DNA of 61,600 nucleotides from a virus. Positions 38,407 through 47,542 of this stretch are shown one piece after another. The stretch's first letter is position 1. Every line of letters begins with the position of its first letter. The notes beneath the pieces are model-generated. The model was given only the letters and a program-made list of their open reading frames with translations. It made no database searches and was not told the origin of the DNA. The DNA lies in IMG/VR virus record IMGVR_UViG_3300029787_000035, positions 1 to 61,600 of that record; one strand, given 5' to 3'. The translations under genes were made by a program, and so were the position numbers.

Positions 38407-40551
38407 ATGCCATTAACAAATATACAAATTAGACCTGGATTTAATAAACAAGTCACTGCTACTGGTGCTGAAGGGCAATGGGCAGATGGAGACTTTGTAA
38501 GATTTAGGTATGGTTTACCTGAAAAGATAGGTGGATGGGCTCAAATTACAAGTAAGACTCTTGTTGGAGCAGTTAGAGAACAACTTGTTTGGGCTGATCT
38601 AGACGGAAGAAAGTATGCTGCACTTGGCACTAACAAAGCATTAATTATATACTATGAAGGTGCTTTCTATGACATCACTCCTTTTGATAGGACAATAACA
38701 GGTGCTACTTTTAACACGACAGATACTTCTGCGACAGTGACAGTAAATAAAACTGCTCACGGTCTTATAGCTGGTGACTTACTTACTTTTAGTGCAGTTA
38801 CAGTACCAGTTGGATCTGGATATTCAACATCTGATTTTACAACAAACACTTATGAAGTTGTTACAGTTCCAACATCGGATACCTTTACTGTAACCATGGC
38901 CACTGCAGCAACTGGCACAACATCTGGAGCTGGTGCTGCTACCATCAATCCTTATGTAAATGTAGGTCCCTTAACGCAGACTGCAGGTTACGGTTGGGGC
39001 ACATCTTCTTGGGGAGGAGCAACCGGTACCTTATCAACTTTAGACGGTGCTCTAGCTGACGATACTGCTGGTAACAATGGATCGTCAACAGATATCACAC
39101 TCACTAGCACGACAAATTTTCCAACTGCCGGTACAATAAAGGTAGGTACAGAATTTATCTCATACACAGCAATAAGTGGAAATATATTGCAACAAATAAC
39201 AAGAGGTGTAGCCGGAACAAGAAGCAGTCATTCTAATGGATCGACAGTTGAGTTCTATACAGCTTGGGGAGAAACATCTACTACAAGTTCGGTAATCCTA
39301 GAGCCAGCCTCTTGGTCTCTTGATCATTTTGGCGAAAAGCTAATTGCTACTGTAAAAAATGGTAAAACATATGAATGGAATCCTATACAAGCATCTGGTA
39401 ACGCTTTAGAAACTAGAGCCTCTGTAGTTACTGGTGCACCCACTAGATCAGTCATGTCAATTGTTTCTGAAAGAGATAGACACTTAATTATTATGGGAAC
39501 AGAAACAAGTATAGGTAATACTACATCACAAGATAAAATGTTTATTAGATTTTCAGACCAAGAAAATTTAAGTGATTATTTACCTACTTCAACAAATACT
39601 GCAGGAACATTTAGGTTAGACTCAGGTGTAAAAATTGTTGGAGCTGCTAAAGCAAAAGATTATATTTTAATTTTAACAGATACATCTGCTTATGTAATGC
39701 AGTTTGTTGGACCACCTTTTACATTTTCAATTAGACAAGTAGGTAGTAATTGTGGATTGATTGGACAACACGCTATCAAATATGTAAATGGTGCAGTTTG
39801 GTGGATGGGTCAAGCAGGAGGATTTTTTGTTTATGATGGTACAGTAAAAAGTGTACCTTGTTTAGTAGAAGATTTTGTATTTACATCAAAAGGAGATAAT
39901 TTAGGTATAAATTATACTTCTGGTGAACAAGTATATGCTGGCTTAAATCATTTGTATGAAGAGATAAGTTGGTTCTACCCTAAAGCTAATTCTACTGCTG
40001 TTGATAGAGTTGTTACTTATAATTATACAGAAAATACTTGGACGACTGGTTCATTATCAAGAACTACTTGGTTTGATGCTACACTTTACGATAACCCTTA
40101 TGCTTCTGAATTTATAGGCACTGGTACACCTTCTTTCCCAACAATACTTGGAGTAAGTGCAGCTAATGGTGCATCTACATACTATGCACATGAAGTTGGA
40201 AATGATCAAGTAGATTTTGCAGGCACCCCAACTGCAATCCCTGCATTTATAGAATCTGGTGATTTTGATTTAGGAGAAGGGCAAGATTTCATGAGCATGA
40301 GAAGATTTGTTCCTGATTTTAAATTACTTACTGGTAATGCACAGGTAACAATAAACCTTAGAAATTATTCGACTGACGCATCAAAGTCCTCGCCTCTCGG
40401 ACCTTTTACGATAACTTCAACGACTGACAAAGTTAATACTAGAGCAAGAGGTAGAGCTGCTAGTTTAAAAATTGCTAATTTATCTACAGGCCAAAATTGG
40501 AGATTTGGAACATTTAGAGCCGATGTACAACCCGATGGTATGCGAGGATAA
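38407..40551 (+). CDS. P22 gp10-like tail hub / packaged DNA stabilisation protein
   Basis: 714 residues. It begins MPLTNIQIRPGFNKQVTATGAEGQW and continues WADGDFVRFRYGLPEKIGGW, the conserved start of P22 gp10-like tail proteins in marine phages; VNGAVWWMGQAGGFFVYDG and the C-terminal MSMRRFVPDF segment agree. Residues about 90-300 appear to be inserted beta domains. It plugs the tail tube or links hub to needle. Confidence 0.75.
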   Translation: MPLTNIQIRPGFNKQVTATGAEGQWADGDFVRFRYGLPEKIGGWAQITSKTLVGAVREQLVWADLDGRKYAALGTNKALIIYYEGAFYDITPFDRTITGATFNTTDTSATVTVNKTAHGLIAGDLLTFSAVTVPVGSGYSTSDFTTNTYEVVTVPTSDTFTVTMATAATGTTSGAGAATINPYVNVGPLTQTAGYGWGTSSWGGATGTLSTLDGALADDTAGNNGSSTDITLTSTTNFPTAGTIKVGTEFISYTAISGNILQQITRGVAGTRSSHSNGSTVEFYTAWGETSTTSSVILEPASWSLDHFGEKLIATVKNGKTYEWNPIQASGNALETRASVVTGAPTRSVMSIVSERDRHLIIMGTETSIGNTTSQDKMFIRFSDQENLSDYLPTSTNTAGTFRLDSGVKIVGAAKAKDYILILTDTSAYVMQFVGPPFTFSIRQVGSNCGLIGQHAIKYVNGAVWWMGQAGGFFVYDGTVKSVPCLVEDFVFTSKGDNLGINYTSGEQVYAGLNHLYEEISWFYPKANSTAVDRVVTYNYTENTWTTGSLSRTTWFDATLYDNPYASEFIGTGTPSFPTILGVSAANGASTYYAHEVGNDQVDFAGTPTAIPAFIESGDFDLGEGQDFMSMRRFVPDFKLLTGNAQVTINLRNYSTDASKSSPLGPFTITSTTDKVNTRARGRAASLKIANLSTGQNWRFGTFRADVQPDGMRG

Positions 40552-40563
40552 TACATTTTTTAT

Positions 40564-41109
40564 ATGATAAGAAATGATCTATTTGAAACTCCAATATGGA
40601 GCACACAAGTTGAATTAGATATAAATACACTTATAAAAATATTTGATGAAGCAGTAAAAAATAATTACACTGCATTAAATAGTTCTACAGATGGTTCTAT
40701 ACAAACACAAAATTTGTGTAAAACAGATGCTTTTAAAGATATTAAAATAAATATTGAAGAAATATTTAAAGATGAAACAAACCAAGAAGTATCTATTACA
40801 AGTGCTTGGATTTGTAAAAACCCACCAGGTTCAAGAAACAAAAACCATATACATGGTGCATGTGATTTATCTGGAGTATATTATATTCAAACACCTAAAA
40901 ATTCTGGAGATATAGTGTTTTCTAATCCTAATCCAATAGTTCAACACAAAGAACTTTATAACAAAGATAAATGTTTTTGGCATCAATATAAGCTTGAACC
41001 TGTAGAAAAAGGTATTTTATTTTTTCCTTGTTGGGTGCCTCATGAAGTAGAAACTAATAAATCAGAAAAAAACCGACTAGCATTATCTTTCAATATGGTT
41101 TATATTTAG
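40564..41109 (+). CDS. 2OG-Fe(II) oxygenase (TIGR02466-like)
   Basis: 181 residues. DLFETPIWSTQ at the start, SAWICKNPPGSRNKNHIHGACDLSGVYYI (His95/His97, Asp101), GILFFPCWVPHEV (His160) and RLALSFN (Arg171) match the TIGR02466 / 2OG-FeII_Oxy_5 group. This group is frequent in marine phages and its substrates are unknown. Confidence 0.78.
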   Translation: MIRNDLFETPIWSTQVELDINTLIKIFDEAVKNNYTALNSSTDGSIQTQNLCKTDAFKDIKINIEEIFKDETNQEVSITSAWICKNPPGSRNKNHIHGACDLSGVYYIQTPKNSGDIVFSNPNPIVQHKELYNKDKCFWHQYKLEPVEKGILFFPCWVPHEVETNKSEKNRLALSFNMVYI

Positions 41110-41111
41110 CT

Positions 41112-41276
41112 ATGGCAAAAATTAATATTATTATACCAGAACCTACTGATCAATATTCTGAGGATAACCAAAGACAAATTGCTCAAGCATTAAGAACATT
41201 AGCAGATCAATTAAATACAACATTTCAAGTTGATCAAGCAGAGGAGGACCAAGCATTTACTTGGTTTAATAACTAA
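41112..41276 (+). CDS. Small conserved phage protein
   Basis: 54 residues. SEDNQRQIAQALRTLADQLNTTFQ followed by EEDQAFTWFNN is a pattern I recognise from tiny phage proteins after tail genes. Helical. Its stop overlaps the next start (TAATG). Confidence 0.7.
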   Translation: MAKINIIIPEPTDQYSEDNQRQIAQALRTLADQLNTTFQVDQAEEDQAFTWFNN

Positions 41277-41620
41277 TGTCCTTACAATATAAAAATCAAT
41301 CATTTAATCTTACAACATCAAATCTTACAACAGTATTGACTATCGATTCTCAATCAAGAGCATTAATAAAAGGTATGAATATAACAAATCAACTGGGTAG
41401 TACTGTGTTAGTTAAATGTCAAGTTAAGGATAATAGTGCTTCAAGCAATACAGAATTTTTTCATAAGACTGTTGCAAACGCTTCTACAGAAACTGATGTA
41501 GCAGGAAAAGTTTTAGTTTTAGAAGAAAGTGATAGTATAAAAGTACAATCTGCTACAGCTGATGCTATTCAAGGTGTCATTTCTTATGCTTTGATAAATA
41601 GATCTGATCAAAATGGCTAA
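41276..41620 (+). CDS. Putative virion protein
   Basis: 114 residues, predicted beta sandwich: TTVLTIDSQSRALIKGMNITNQ then VLVLEESDSIKVQSATADAIQGVISY. This resembles small phage proteins that bind or decorate virions. Overlaps genes on both sides. Confidence 0.6.
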   Translation: MSLQYKNQSFNLTTSNLTTVLTIDSQSRALIKGMNITNQLGSTVLVKCQVKDNSASSNTEFFHKTVANASTETDVAGKVLVLEESDSIKVQSATADAIQGVISYALINRSDQNG

Positions 41621-41753
41621 ACAAAAATTTACGCATTTTATCCCTAGGGATAAGCCAAAGAAAAGAGGACCAGGAGCACACAAGAAAAATAAAAATAAAG
41701 ATGAAAAAAGAAGATGTAAAAAACAACGTTATAAAGGACAAGGAAGAGTATGA
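41613..41753 (+). CDS. Small basic protein
   Basis: 46 residues, MAKQKFTHFIPRDKPKKRGPGAH then a Lys/Arg-rich stretch ending KGQGRV. The start FxHFxPRDKPKKR and end YKGQGR recur in small phage proteins of marine origin. RNA or DNA binding is likely. Overlaps the genes on both sides. Confidence 0.65.
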   Translation: MAKQKFTHFIPRDKPKKRGPGAHKKNKNKDEKRRCKKQRYKGQGRV

Positions 41754-41974
41754 TATTTAAAAGATTAGAAGGCACTGCAAACTTTAGAATAGAGTTTGAT
41801 GATGATGAAATTAAGTTAATAAATAAACAAAAACATTTCGAGTTAACCCCTGAAGGAGTTGCTAAATTTGCAGGAAAATTAATGGGTGCTGCAGTTGAAA
41901 TACGCTCAGAAGTGTATAAAATAAATAAAGATATAGGAAATGAAATTTTTAAAGAAACAGAGGTAATAAAATAA
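41750..41974 (+). CDS. Hypothetical protein
   Basis: 74 residues, FKRLEGTANFRIEFDDDEIKLINKQKHFELTPEGVAKFAGKLM: a small beta hairpin followed by a helix. No family. One base of overlap with the next gene. Confidence 0.6.
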   Translation: MIFKRLEGTANFRIEFDDDEIKLINKQKHFELTPEGVAKFAGKLMGAAVEIRSEVYKINKDIGNEIFKETEVIK

Positions 41975-42174
41975 TGTCTGACGATTTAATTACAATACCA
42001 GCGGTAGCGAAAGAAATTGTTAAGCACAAAAGAACAGGTAAGGTGTATGATAGCAAAGCTCATTTTGATTCTGATGTTGCTGATCCCAACACTGATACTA
42101 CTGTGGATGATTTTCAACAAGACCTAGAAATAAAGGTTGCAAAATTGGAGCTAGTTAGTAAAACCAAAGAATAA
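41974..42174 (+). CDS. Small phage protein of the GKVYDS type
   Basis: 66 residues. IVKHKRTGKVYDSKAHFDSDVADPNTDTT and DFQQDLEIKV are patterns seen in small phage proteins of similar size. Function unknown. It shares its last base with the next start. Confidence 0.65.
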   Translation: MSDDLITIPAVAKEIVKHKRTGKVYDSKAHFDSDVADPNTDTTVDDFQQDLEIKVAKLELVSKTKE

Positions 42175-42686
42175 TGTATCAACAATTATTTGGTAGTCCT
42201 ATTTGGGTAACTAAAATACAACCACCAAAAATTTTTCTAGATAGCAAGAATTTTAAACCAAATTGGGGAAGTCAAACTTTGTCTTCTTTCAGTCAAAATC
42301 CAGAGGATAATATATTAAAAGAAAATGGTGAAACATATCTTTTAAATAAAATTAATAATTGTCTTATTGATTTAAATGTAAAAAAAATAAGATTAATTAA
42401 TATTTGGCGAAACATTTATCAAAATACTTTTCAAGATAGACACATGCATGTAAAGTCACATTTTAGTTTTACTATATATGAAAAGTTACCAAAACCTCAA
42501 ACTGTATTTTTTCACCCTGCTCATGATATGATTTATGCATTAGGATTAGAAAATTATATAGATCCTACAATTGCACCAAATGTTGTTGAAGGAGATATGG
42601 TTTTATTTCCAAGTTATTTAGAACATATGGTAAAGCCTAACGATCAAGCCATGACTATTAGTGGTAACATAGAAATAGTAGAATGA
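42174..42686 (+). CDS. 2OG-Fe(II) oxygenase-like protein coupled to a carbamoyltransferase
   Basis: 170 residues. It begins LFGSPIWVTKI like TIGR02466 oxygenases. DRHMHVKSHFSFTIYE provides His90 and His92, and EGDMVLFPSYLEHMVKP provides His151. The usual C-terminal arginine that binds 2-oxoglutarate is not evident (TISGNIEIVE), so it may bind another co-substrate or be degenerate. Its stop overlaps the carbamoyltransferase start as ATGA, so the two are coupled. Confidence 0.65.
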   Translation: MYQQLFGSPIWVTKIQPPKIFLDSKNFKPNWGSQTLSSFSQNPEDNILKENGETYLLNKINNCLIDLNVKKIRLINIWRNIYQNTFQDRHMHVKSHFSFTIYEKLPKPQTVFFHPAHDMIYALGLENYIDPTIAPNVVEGDMVLFPSYLEHMVKPNDQAMTISGNIEIVE

Positions 42687-44185
42687 AATTTTTGGGTCTT
42701 AGATTATGTGAGCATGACTCAAATATTTCTTACTCTGATGGCACAAGTGTAAAGTATTTTAAACACGAACGGTACAATCAAATTAAACATTATGGATGTA
42801 ATAATCTTTTTGAATGGTGTGAAATAGAAAATTATTTAAATATAAAACTATCTGACCTAGACGCAATAGCTATAGTGATTGATGTTTTTAGATATCCTCA
42901 CCTTAAAAAAGAAGATCCAGAAGCTCTTTTTGAAAAATTTAAAATACCACAAAAACCATTTACTGATTTAGACTGTCCAGTATTTAGAGTTGATCATCAT
43001 TATGCTCATAGTTTATCTAATTGGCCACTTGTTGATAAAGCAGATGTTGACTTTGTATTAGATGGGTTTGGTGACTTAAGAAGATCTTGTAGTATTTTTT
43101 CTAATAATAAATTTGTAGATGTATTTACTTTAGAAACAATGTTTTCTTTGGGTAAACAATTGTCACTTATGGGTGAACACATGAACATCTTTGCAGTTGG
43201 TGATGATGCTGCAGGCAAACTAATGGCCTTAAAAGCTTTTGGTAATTTTAATCAAAAGTATTATGATTACATGTCACAATTCGAATTAAATGATACTAAA
43301 AAAATATTTGATTATAATGAATTTGTAAAATGTGTAGGAAGTGAACTAGCAGCTAATTATAAATTTATAGATTATTTAAGAACTCTGCATGACTACATGG
43401 AAGTTGCGTTTCCTAAATTTTTTATGAAGTATGCAAAATCAAATGATGTTATTACTTATTCTGGTGGGGTAGCACACAATGTGTGTATAAATACACAAAT
43501 AAGAAAACAGTTTCCTAATTTAATTATACCACCTCATTGTAATGATGAAGGCTTGTCTTTAGGTTGTATTGAATTTTTAAGGCAACATTACAATCAACCA
43601 AAATTTAAAAACACTGGCTATCCTTATTGGCAATCTGATATGAGACCAGAAAAAGACGCTTCTTCAGAAACAATTAAAAAAACTGCAGAAGATTTAGCTA
43701 ATGGTAAAATTATTGGTTGGTATCAAGGACATGGTGAAATAGGACCAAGAGCTTTAGGTAATAGATCAATACTTATGAGTCCAGAAGTTAAAAATGGAAA
43801 ACATATACTTAATAGTAAAGTAAAACATAGAGAAGATTATAGACCTTTTGCAGCATCAATTTTAATAGAAGATACAAAAAATTATTTTGATTGGGAAGGA
43901 GAAAGTGATTATATGAAATACAGTGTTAAATTTAAAGACAAAGTATTTGAACCTATTTCACATATAGATAATACTAGCAGAATACAAACAGTAAAACCTA
44001 ATCTAAATATTTATTATGAACTTATATCTGAGTTTAAAAAACTGACTGGTCTTCCAATGTTATTAAATACTTCTTTGAATGATAATGGTAAACCAATAGC
44101 AGGTAAACCTGCAGACGCATTAGCTTTACTTAAAAATTCTGAATTAGATAGTTTAGTTATTGGTGATACAACTATAAACAAATGA
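42683..44185 (+). CDS. Carbamoyltransferase, NodU/CmcH family (copy 2)
   Basis: 500 residues. MKFLGLRLCEHDSNISY, VDHHYAHSLSN (HxxxH region), ITYSGGVAHN and the C-terminal YrdC-like GEIGPRALGNRSILMSP, REDYRPFAASI, SRIQTV and MLLNTSLNDNG show all canonical motifs, closer to the family consensus than copy 1. It should O-carbamoylate a hydroxylated acceptor. It lies between an oxygenase gene and a run of glycosyltransferase genes, overlapping both by 4 bases; all read as one operon. Confidence 0.92.
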   Translation: MKFLGLRLCEHDSNISYSDGTSVKYFKHERYNQIKHYGCNNLFEWCEIENYLNIKLSDLDAIAIVIDVFRYPHLKKEDPEALFEKFKIPQKPFTDLDCPVFRVDHHYAHSLSNWPLVDKADVDFVLDGFGDLRRSCSIFSNNKFVDVFTLETMFSLGKQLSLMGEHMNIFAVGDDAAGKLMALKAFGNFNQKYYDYMSQFELNDTKKIFDYNEFVKCVGSELAANYKFIDYLRTLHDYMEVAFPKFFMKYAKSNDVITYSGGVAHNVCINTQIRKQFPNLIIPPHCNDEGLSLGCIEFLRQHYNQPKFKNTGYPYWQSDMRPEKDASSETIKKTAEDLANGKIIGWYQGHGEIGPRALGNRSILMSPEVKNGKHILNSKVKHREDYRPFAASILIEDTKNYFDWEGESDYMKYSVKFKDKVFEPISHIDNTSRIQTVKPNLNIYYELISEFKKLTGLPMLLNTSLNDNGKPIAGKPADALALLKNSELDSLVIGDTTINK

Positions 44186-44745
44186 TAAATAAAATAATAC
44201 ATAGTTTCGATGAAATAAAATGTCAAAAGTTATTCGAAGATTTTATTTTTATACACTGGACTGAAAAAGAAATTAAAGATTTTATTGAAAAAAATTATAA
44301 GGATAAATTAAAATTCTATGACAATATAAATTTTTATTTAAAAAAAGATTTTGTAAAAGCTTGTCTCTTACATAGATATGGTGGAATATTTATAAACAAA
44401 AATTTAGATATACAAAAAAACTTTTATAATAATTTAGATCCTGTTAGGTTAAATATTCTTGAACGATATGAAAATAATCAAATACAATTAGATGATTCAA
44501 TGGTTGCAATAGAAAACAATATGCAGGGTTTAATGCTTATATTAGATGATATAATAAATGATAGTCTTTTTGAAAATGTAAATAAATCTAACTATACAGA
44601 ATATGGTTTTTTAAAAAGTGCAAAAGAGCTGTATAAAAATTCTAGACATGCTTATAAAGTGTTGCCTCATACTCAATTTAATGTTAAACAAACTGATATT
44701 AACTTATACAATAAAGAACAAATATATATTATAAATGGATTCTAG
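44182..44745 (+). CDS. GT32-like glycosyltransferase domain with altered DXD
   Basis: 187 residues. FVKACLLHRYGGIFINKNLDIQKNF matches the K..D..R...L...GGIY.D.D block of GT32 (OCH1-like) sugar transferases, but the first aspartate of DXD is replaced (NKNLD), so activity is uncertain. The last residues (KEQIYIINGF) look like the first beta strand of the next protein's GT-B fold rather than the end of a GT32 domain. See the finding on a possible frameshift. Confidence 0.6.
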   Translation: MINKIIHSFDEIKCQKLFEDFIFIHWTEKEIKDFIEKNYKDKLKFYDNINFYLKKDFVKACLLHRYGGIFINKNLDIQKNFYNNLDPVRLNILERYENNQIQLDDSMVAIENNMQGLMLILDDIINDSLFENVNKSNYTEYGFLKSAKELYKNSRHAYKVLPHTQFNVKQTDINLYNKEQIYIINGF

Positions 44746-45664
44746 AGGTGGTACAGAGTTACAAATGGAAATGCTTTTAAAGCATTGTCCAAAAGATTTA
44801 GTAGAATCAGTACAGATATGTACATCTATACCGGGTAAGGTTCCTTTAGATCCAAATAAAATAAATATATTATGGCAAAAAAATTCATACGATCAACCTA
44901 ACTTACAAGAGTTTTTTGGAAACAAAGAAAGACATAAAGAATATGACTGGTATGTTTTTAACAGTCATTGGAACTACGAAAAATTTAGATATTTTTTTGA
45001 CATACCAACTGATAAATCAATAGTAATTAAGAATGGGTGTTTGAGTTTTCCAACAAGAAAAATATATAAAAAAGGTGACCCGATTAAAATAATACATCAT
45101 TGTACTCCATGGAGAGGTTTAAATGTTTTGTTAGGAGCAATGCAAGAAATAAAAGATCCTAATATAACATTGGATGTTTATAGTTCTACACAAGTCTATG
45201 GTAGTGACTTTAGTAAAGAACATGATGAACAATTTAAACCTTTATATGATCAAGCAAAAAAATTACCAAATGTAAATTACATTGGTTATAAACCCCATGA
45301 ATATATTTTAGAAAAAATGCCTGAGTATGACATGTTTGTATACCCTAGCATATTTGAAGAAACTTCTTGTATCTCAGCTATGGAAGCATTGTCAGCTGGT
45401 GTTCATGTTATTACCAATAATCTAGGTGCTCTTTACGAAACTTGTGGTGAATGGCCTGTGTATGTTAATTACACAGATGATTTAGAAAGTATGGCTATTG
45501 CTACGGCACATGCAATACAAGTAGCAGCAGGTTATTTACATGAAGATTTTATGCAAGAACATTTAACAGAACAACAAAAATTTTATAAAAGATTTTATAA
45601 TTGGAATAAGAAAGGCATGGAATGGGAGAATTTTTTAAAAGGAGCGTTGCGTGCAAAAAGATAA
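44735..45664 (+). CDS. GT4-like (GT-B) glycosyltransferase
   Basis: 309 residues. SRGGTEL at the N-terminus is the glycine loop of GT4 enzymes, VYSSTQVYG and FVYPSIFEETSCISAMEALSAG the nucleotide-sugar site with its E-x7-E-like motif. The first beta strand expected before the glycine loop is missing from this frame: a TAA directly precedes the ATG, and the strand appears at the end of the overlapping upstream frame. It probably transfers a sugar onto the same acceptor as the other modification enzymes. Confidence 0.78.
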   Translation: MDSRGGTELQMEMLLKHCPKDLVESVQICTSIPGKVPLDPNKINILWQKNSYDQPNLQEFFGNKERHKEYDWYVFNSHWNYEKFRYFFDIPTDKSIVIKNGCLSFPTRKIYKKGDPIKIIHHCTPWRGLNVLLGAMQEIKDPNITLDVYSSTQVYGSDFSKEHDEQFKPLYDQAKKLPNVNYIGYKPHEYILEKMPEYDMFVYPSIFEETSCISAMEALSAGVHVITNNLGALYETCGEWPVYVNYTDDLESMAIATAHAIQVAAGYLHEDFMQEHLTEQQKFYKRFYNWNKKGMEWENFLKGALRAKR

Positions 45665-46562
45665 AACATATGTAAATGAAGATACATATCAAACTCTAAA
45701 AGACCTACAAGTAAACCCTTTGAAACCTAGACCTAAAGTTAAAGAATATACAACGGCTATTACACCACTTTGGAAGAAAGAAGAACTACCTAAACTACAA
45801 CTTGACGAGTCTCCTTATAGAGTATTAGTATGTACACCTGTACATAGTGATGTATCTCTACATTACACTCAAGCATTATTATTATTTCAACAAGCATGTT
45901 TTCAAAAAAAAATAAATGTTCAATTTCAATTAATGAAATCATCATTAGTTACTCAAGGAAGAAATTTGTGTGTTGCAGCCTTTCTTGAATCAAAAGCAAC
46001 ACATATGTTATTTATTGATTCTGATATATCTTTCGATCCAGACTCAATATTTAAAATGTTAGATTTAGACAAAGATGTAATATCTATACCTTATCCGTTA
46101 AAAACTTTTTCTTGGGAAAAAGGTTATGAAAAATTTCAAAAGGGGCAAGTTAAATCACCTAATGATTTAAGAAAATCTATGAATCAATACCCTATGAGAG
46201 TAGAAAATGATAATAATATTAAAATGGATAAAGGAATTATAGAAGTAACTCATGCACCAACTGGGTGTATGCTTATAAAAAAAGAAGTAATTAATAAAAT
46301 GGTTAAGGCTTATCCAGACAAAGAAATCGTTCAAAATACTATTATTAATGGTAAACTAGTAGTTAAGCCACACATGTGGAATTTCTTTGATACTCTACAC
46401 GATCCTAAAACTAAAACATTCTTAGGGGAAGATTTTGCATTTTGCAAATTATGGAAAGATATAGGTGGTAAATGTTACGCATATATTTTAGATAATATTA
46501 GCCATGTTGGAGAACATCAATACGAAGGTCGTTTTGTTGACGAGTTGATATTGAACAAGTAA
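45651..46562 (+). CDS. GT-A glycosyltransferase
   Basis: 303 residues from GTG. YRVLVCTPVHSDVSLHYTQALL, then SSLVTQGRNLCVAAFLESKATHMLFIDSDISF (DSD metal motif, residues about 124-126), and HAPTGCMLIKK with FLGEDFAFCKLWKDIGG near the end form the GT-A pattern of a phage glycosyltransferase often seen in marine genomes. Overlaps the GT4 gene by 14 bases. Confidence 0.8.
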   Translation: MQKDKTYVNEDTYQTLKDLQVNPLKPRPKVKEYTTAITPLWKKEELPKLQLDESPYRVLVCTPVHSDVSLHYTQALLLFQQACFQKKINVQFQLMKSSLVTQGRNLCVAAFLESKATHMLFIDSDISFDPDSIFKMLDLDKDVISIPYPLKTFSWEKGYEKFQKGQVKSPNDLRKSMNQYPMRVENDNNIKMDKGIIEVTHAPTGCMLIKKEVINKMVKAYPDKEIVQNTIINGKLVVKPHMWNFFDTLHDPKTKTFLGEDFAFCKLWKDIGGKCYAYILDNISHVGEHQYEGRFVDELILNK

Positions 46563-46597
46563 AATGGTAATATATGCTAATATTAGGAAAGTAGACT

Positions 46598-47542
46598 ATG
46601 GATCCATTTACATTAGCATTAGCCACATTTGGCGTACAAAAACTTAGAGGTAAGTCAACAAAACGAGCATTAAGAGATGCAGCTCTTTTAGGTGGTGGAG
46701 CTTATGCTTTAGGTGCAGCAGGTATAGGAGGTCAAACTTTTACAGGAGCACCTCTCTCAAGTGCAAGAAATTTTTTTGGTTTAGGCCAAACAACAACACC
46801 AGTTCCAAAAGGTAATTTAGGGTCTAGTTTTTTAAACAAAGCTAATATGCCCAAAGGTAAAGTTATAGGTGTAGATAAATTTGGTAAAGATATTGTATCA
46901 AGAGGTGGAGAACTATCTGGATTAAATGTTGTAGAAGCTGCTAAACCTTCTGGACTAGAAAGTTTATTAACTAAAGTAAAAGACAATCCATTAAAAGCTG
47001 CATTAGCAGCCGGTACTGTATTACCGTTATTAGCAGGTGAAGAAGAGGAACCAGATCCACCGTTTACAGAAGAAGATTATAAAAGAGCATATGCAGAACA
47101 ATCCGAAAAATTAGCGGGTTCTTTTGTTCCAGCTGAAAATACAAGACCATCAAGAGCAGAGACTTATGGATCTAATATGTTCTATGCAAATCAAGGTGGT
47201 TTAGCAACAGCAATAAAAAAATTTAATCAAGGTGGTGTAAACTATTTACCATCAAAAACAGACCATGATGAGAATGATTACAATAATTATGTAAGAGCTA
47301 AGGGTTATGTAGAAGATGGAGCAGGTAATGGTGACAAGGATGAAGATACAATGCTTGCACAATTAGCTGATGGTGAATTTGTATCTAGAGCTGATGCAGT
47401 ACTAGGTGCAGGAATTTTATCAGGTGGTGATCCTAAAAGTTACAAAAGTATGAGAAAAGCTGGTGCTAGTTTCTTTTATGATCAACAAAAAAAATTAAAA
47501 CGAATTTATGATTTAGTAGATGCAAGCAGAAAAGATAATTAA
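46598..47542 (+). CDS. Putative internal virion protein
   Basis: 314 residues. Gly/Ala-rich hydrophobic N-terminus, acidic middle, and a C-terminal DEDTMLAQLADGEFVSRADAVLGAG segment that I recognise from virion proteins of marine podoviruses. It begins the ejection-protein block. Confidence 0.68.
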   Translation: MDPFTLALATFGVQKLRGKSTKRALRDAALLGGGAYALGAAGIGGQTFTGAPLSSARNFFGLGQTTTPVPKGNLGSSFLNKANMPKGKVIGVDKFGKDIVSRGGELSGLNVVEAAKPSGLESLLTKVKDNPLKAALAAGTVLPLLAGEEEEPDPPFTEEDYKRAYAEQSEKLAGSFVPAENTRPSRAETYGSNMFYANQGGLATAIKKFNQGGVNYLPSKTDHDENDYNNYVRAKGYVEDGAGNGDKDEDTMLAQLADGEFVSRADAVLGAGILSGGDPKSYKSMRKAGASFFYDQQKKLKRIYDLVDASRKDN

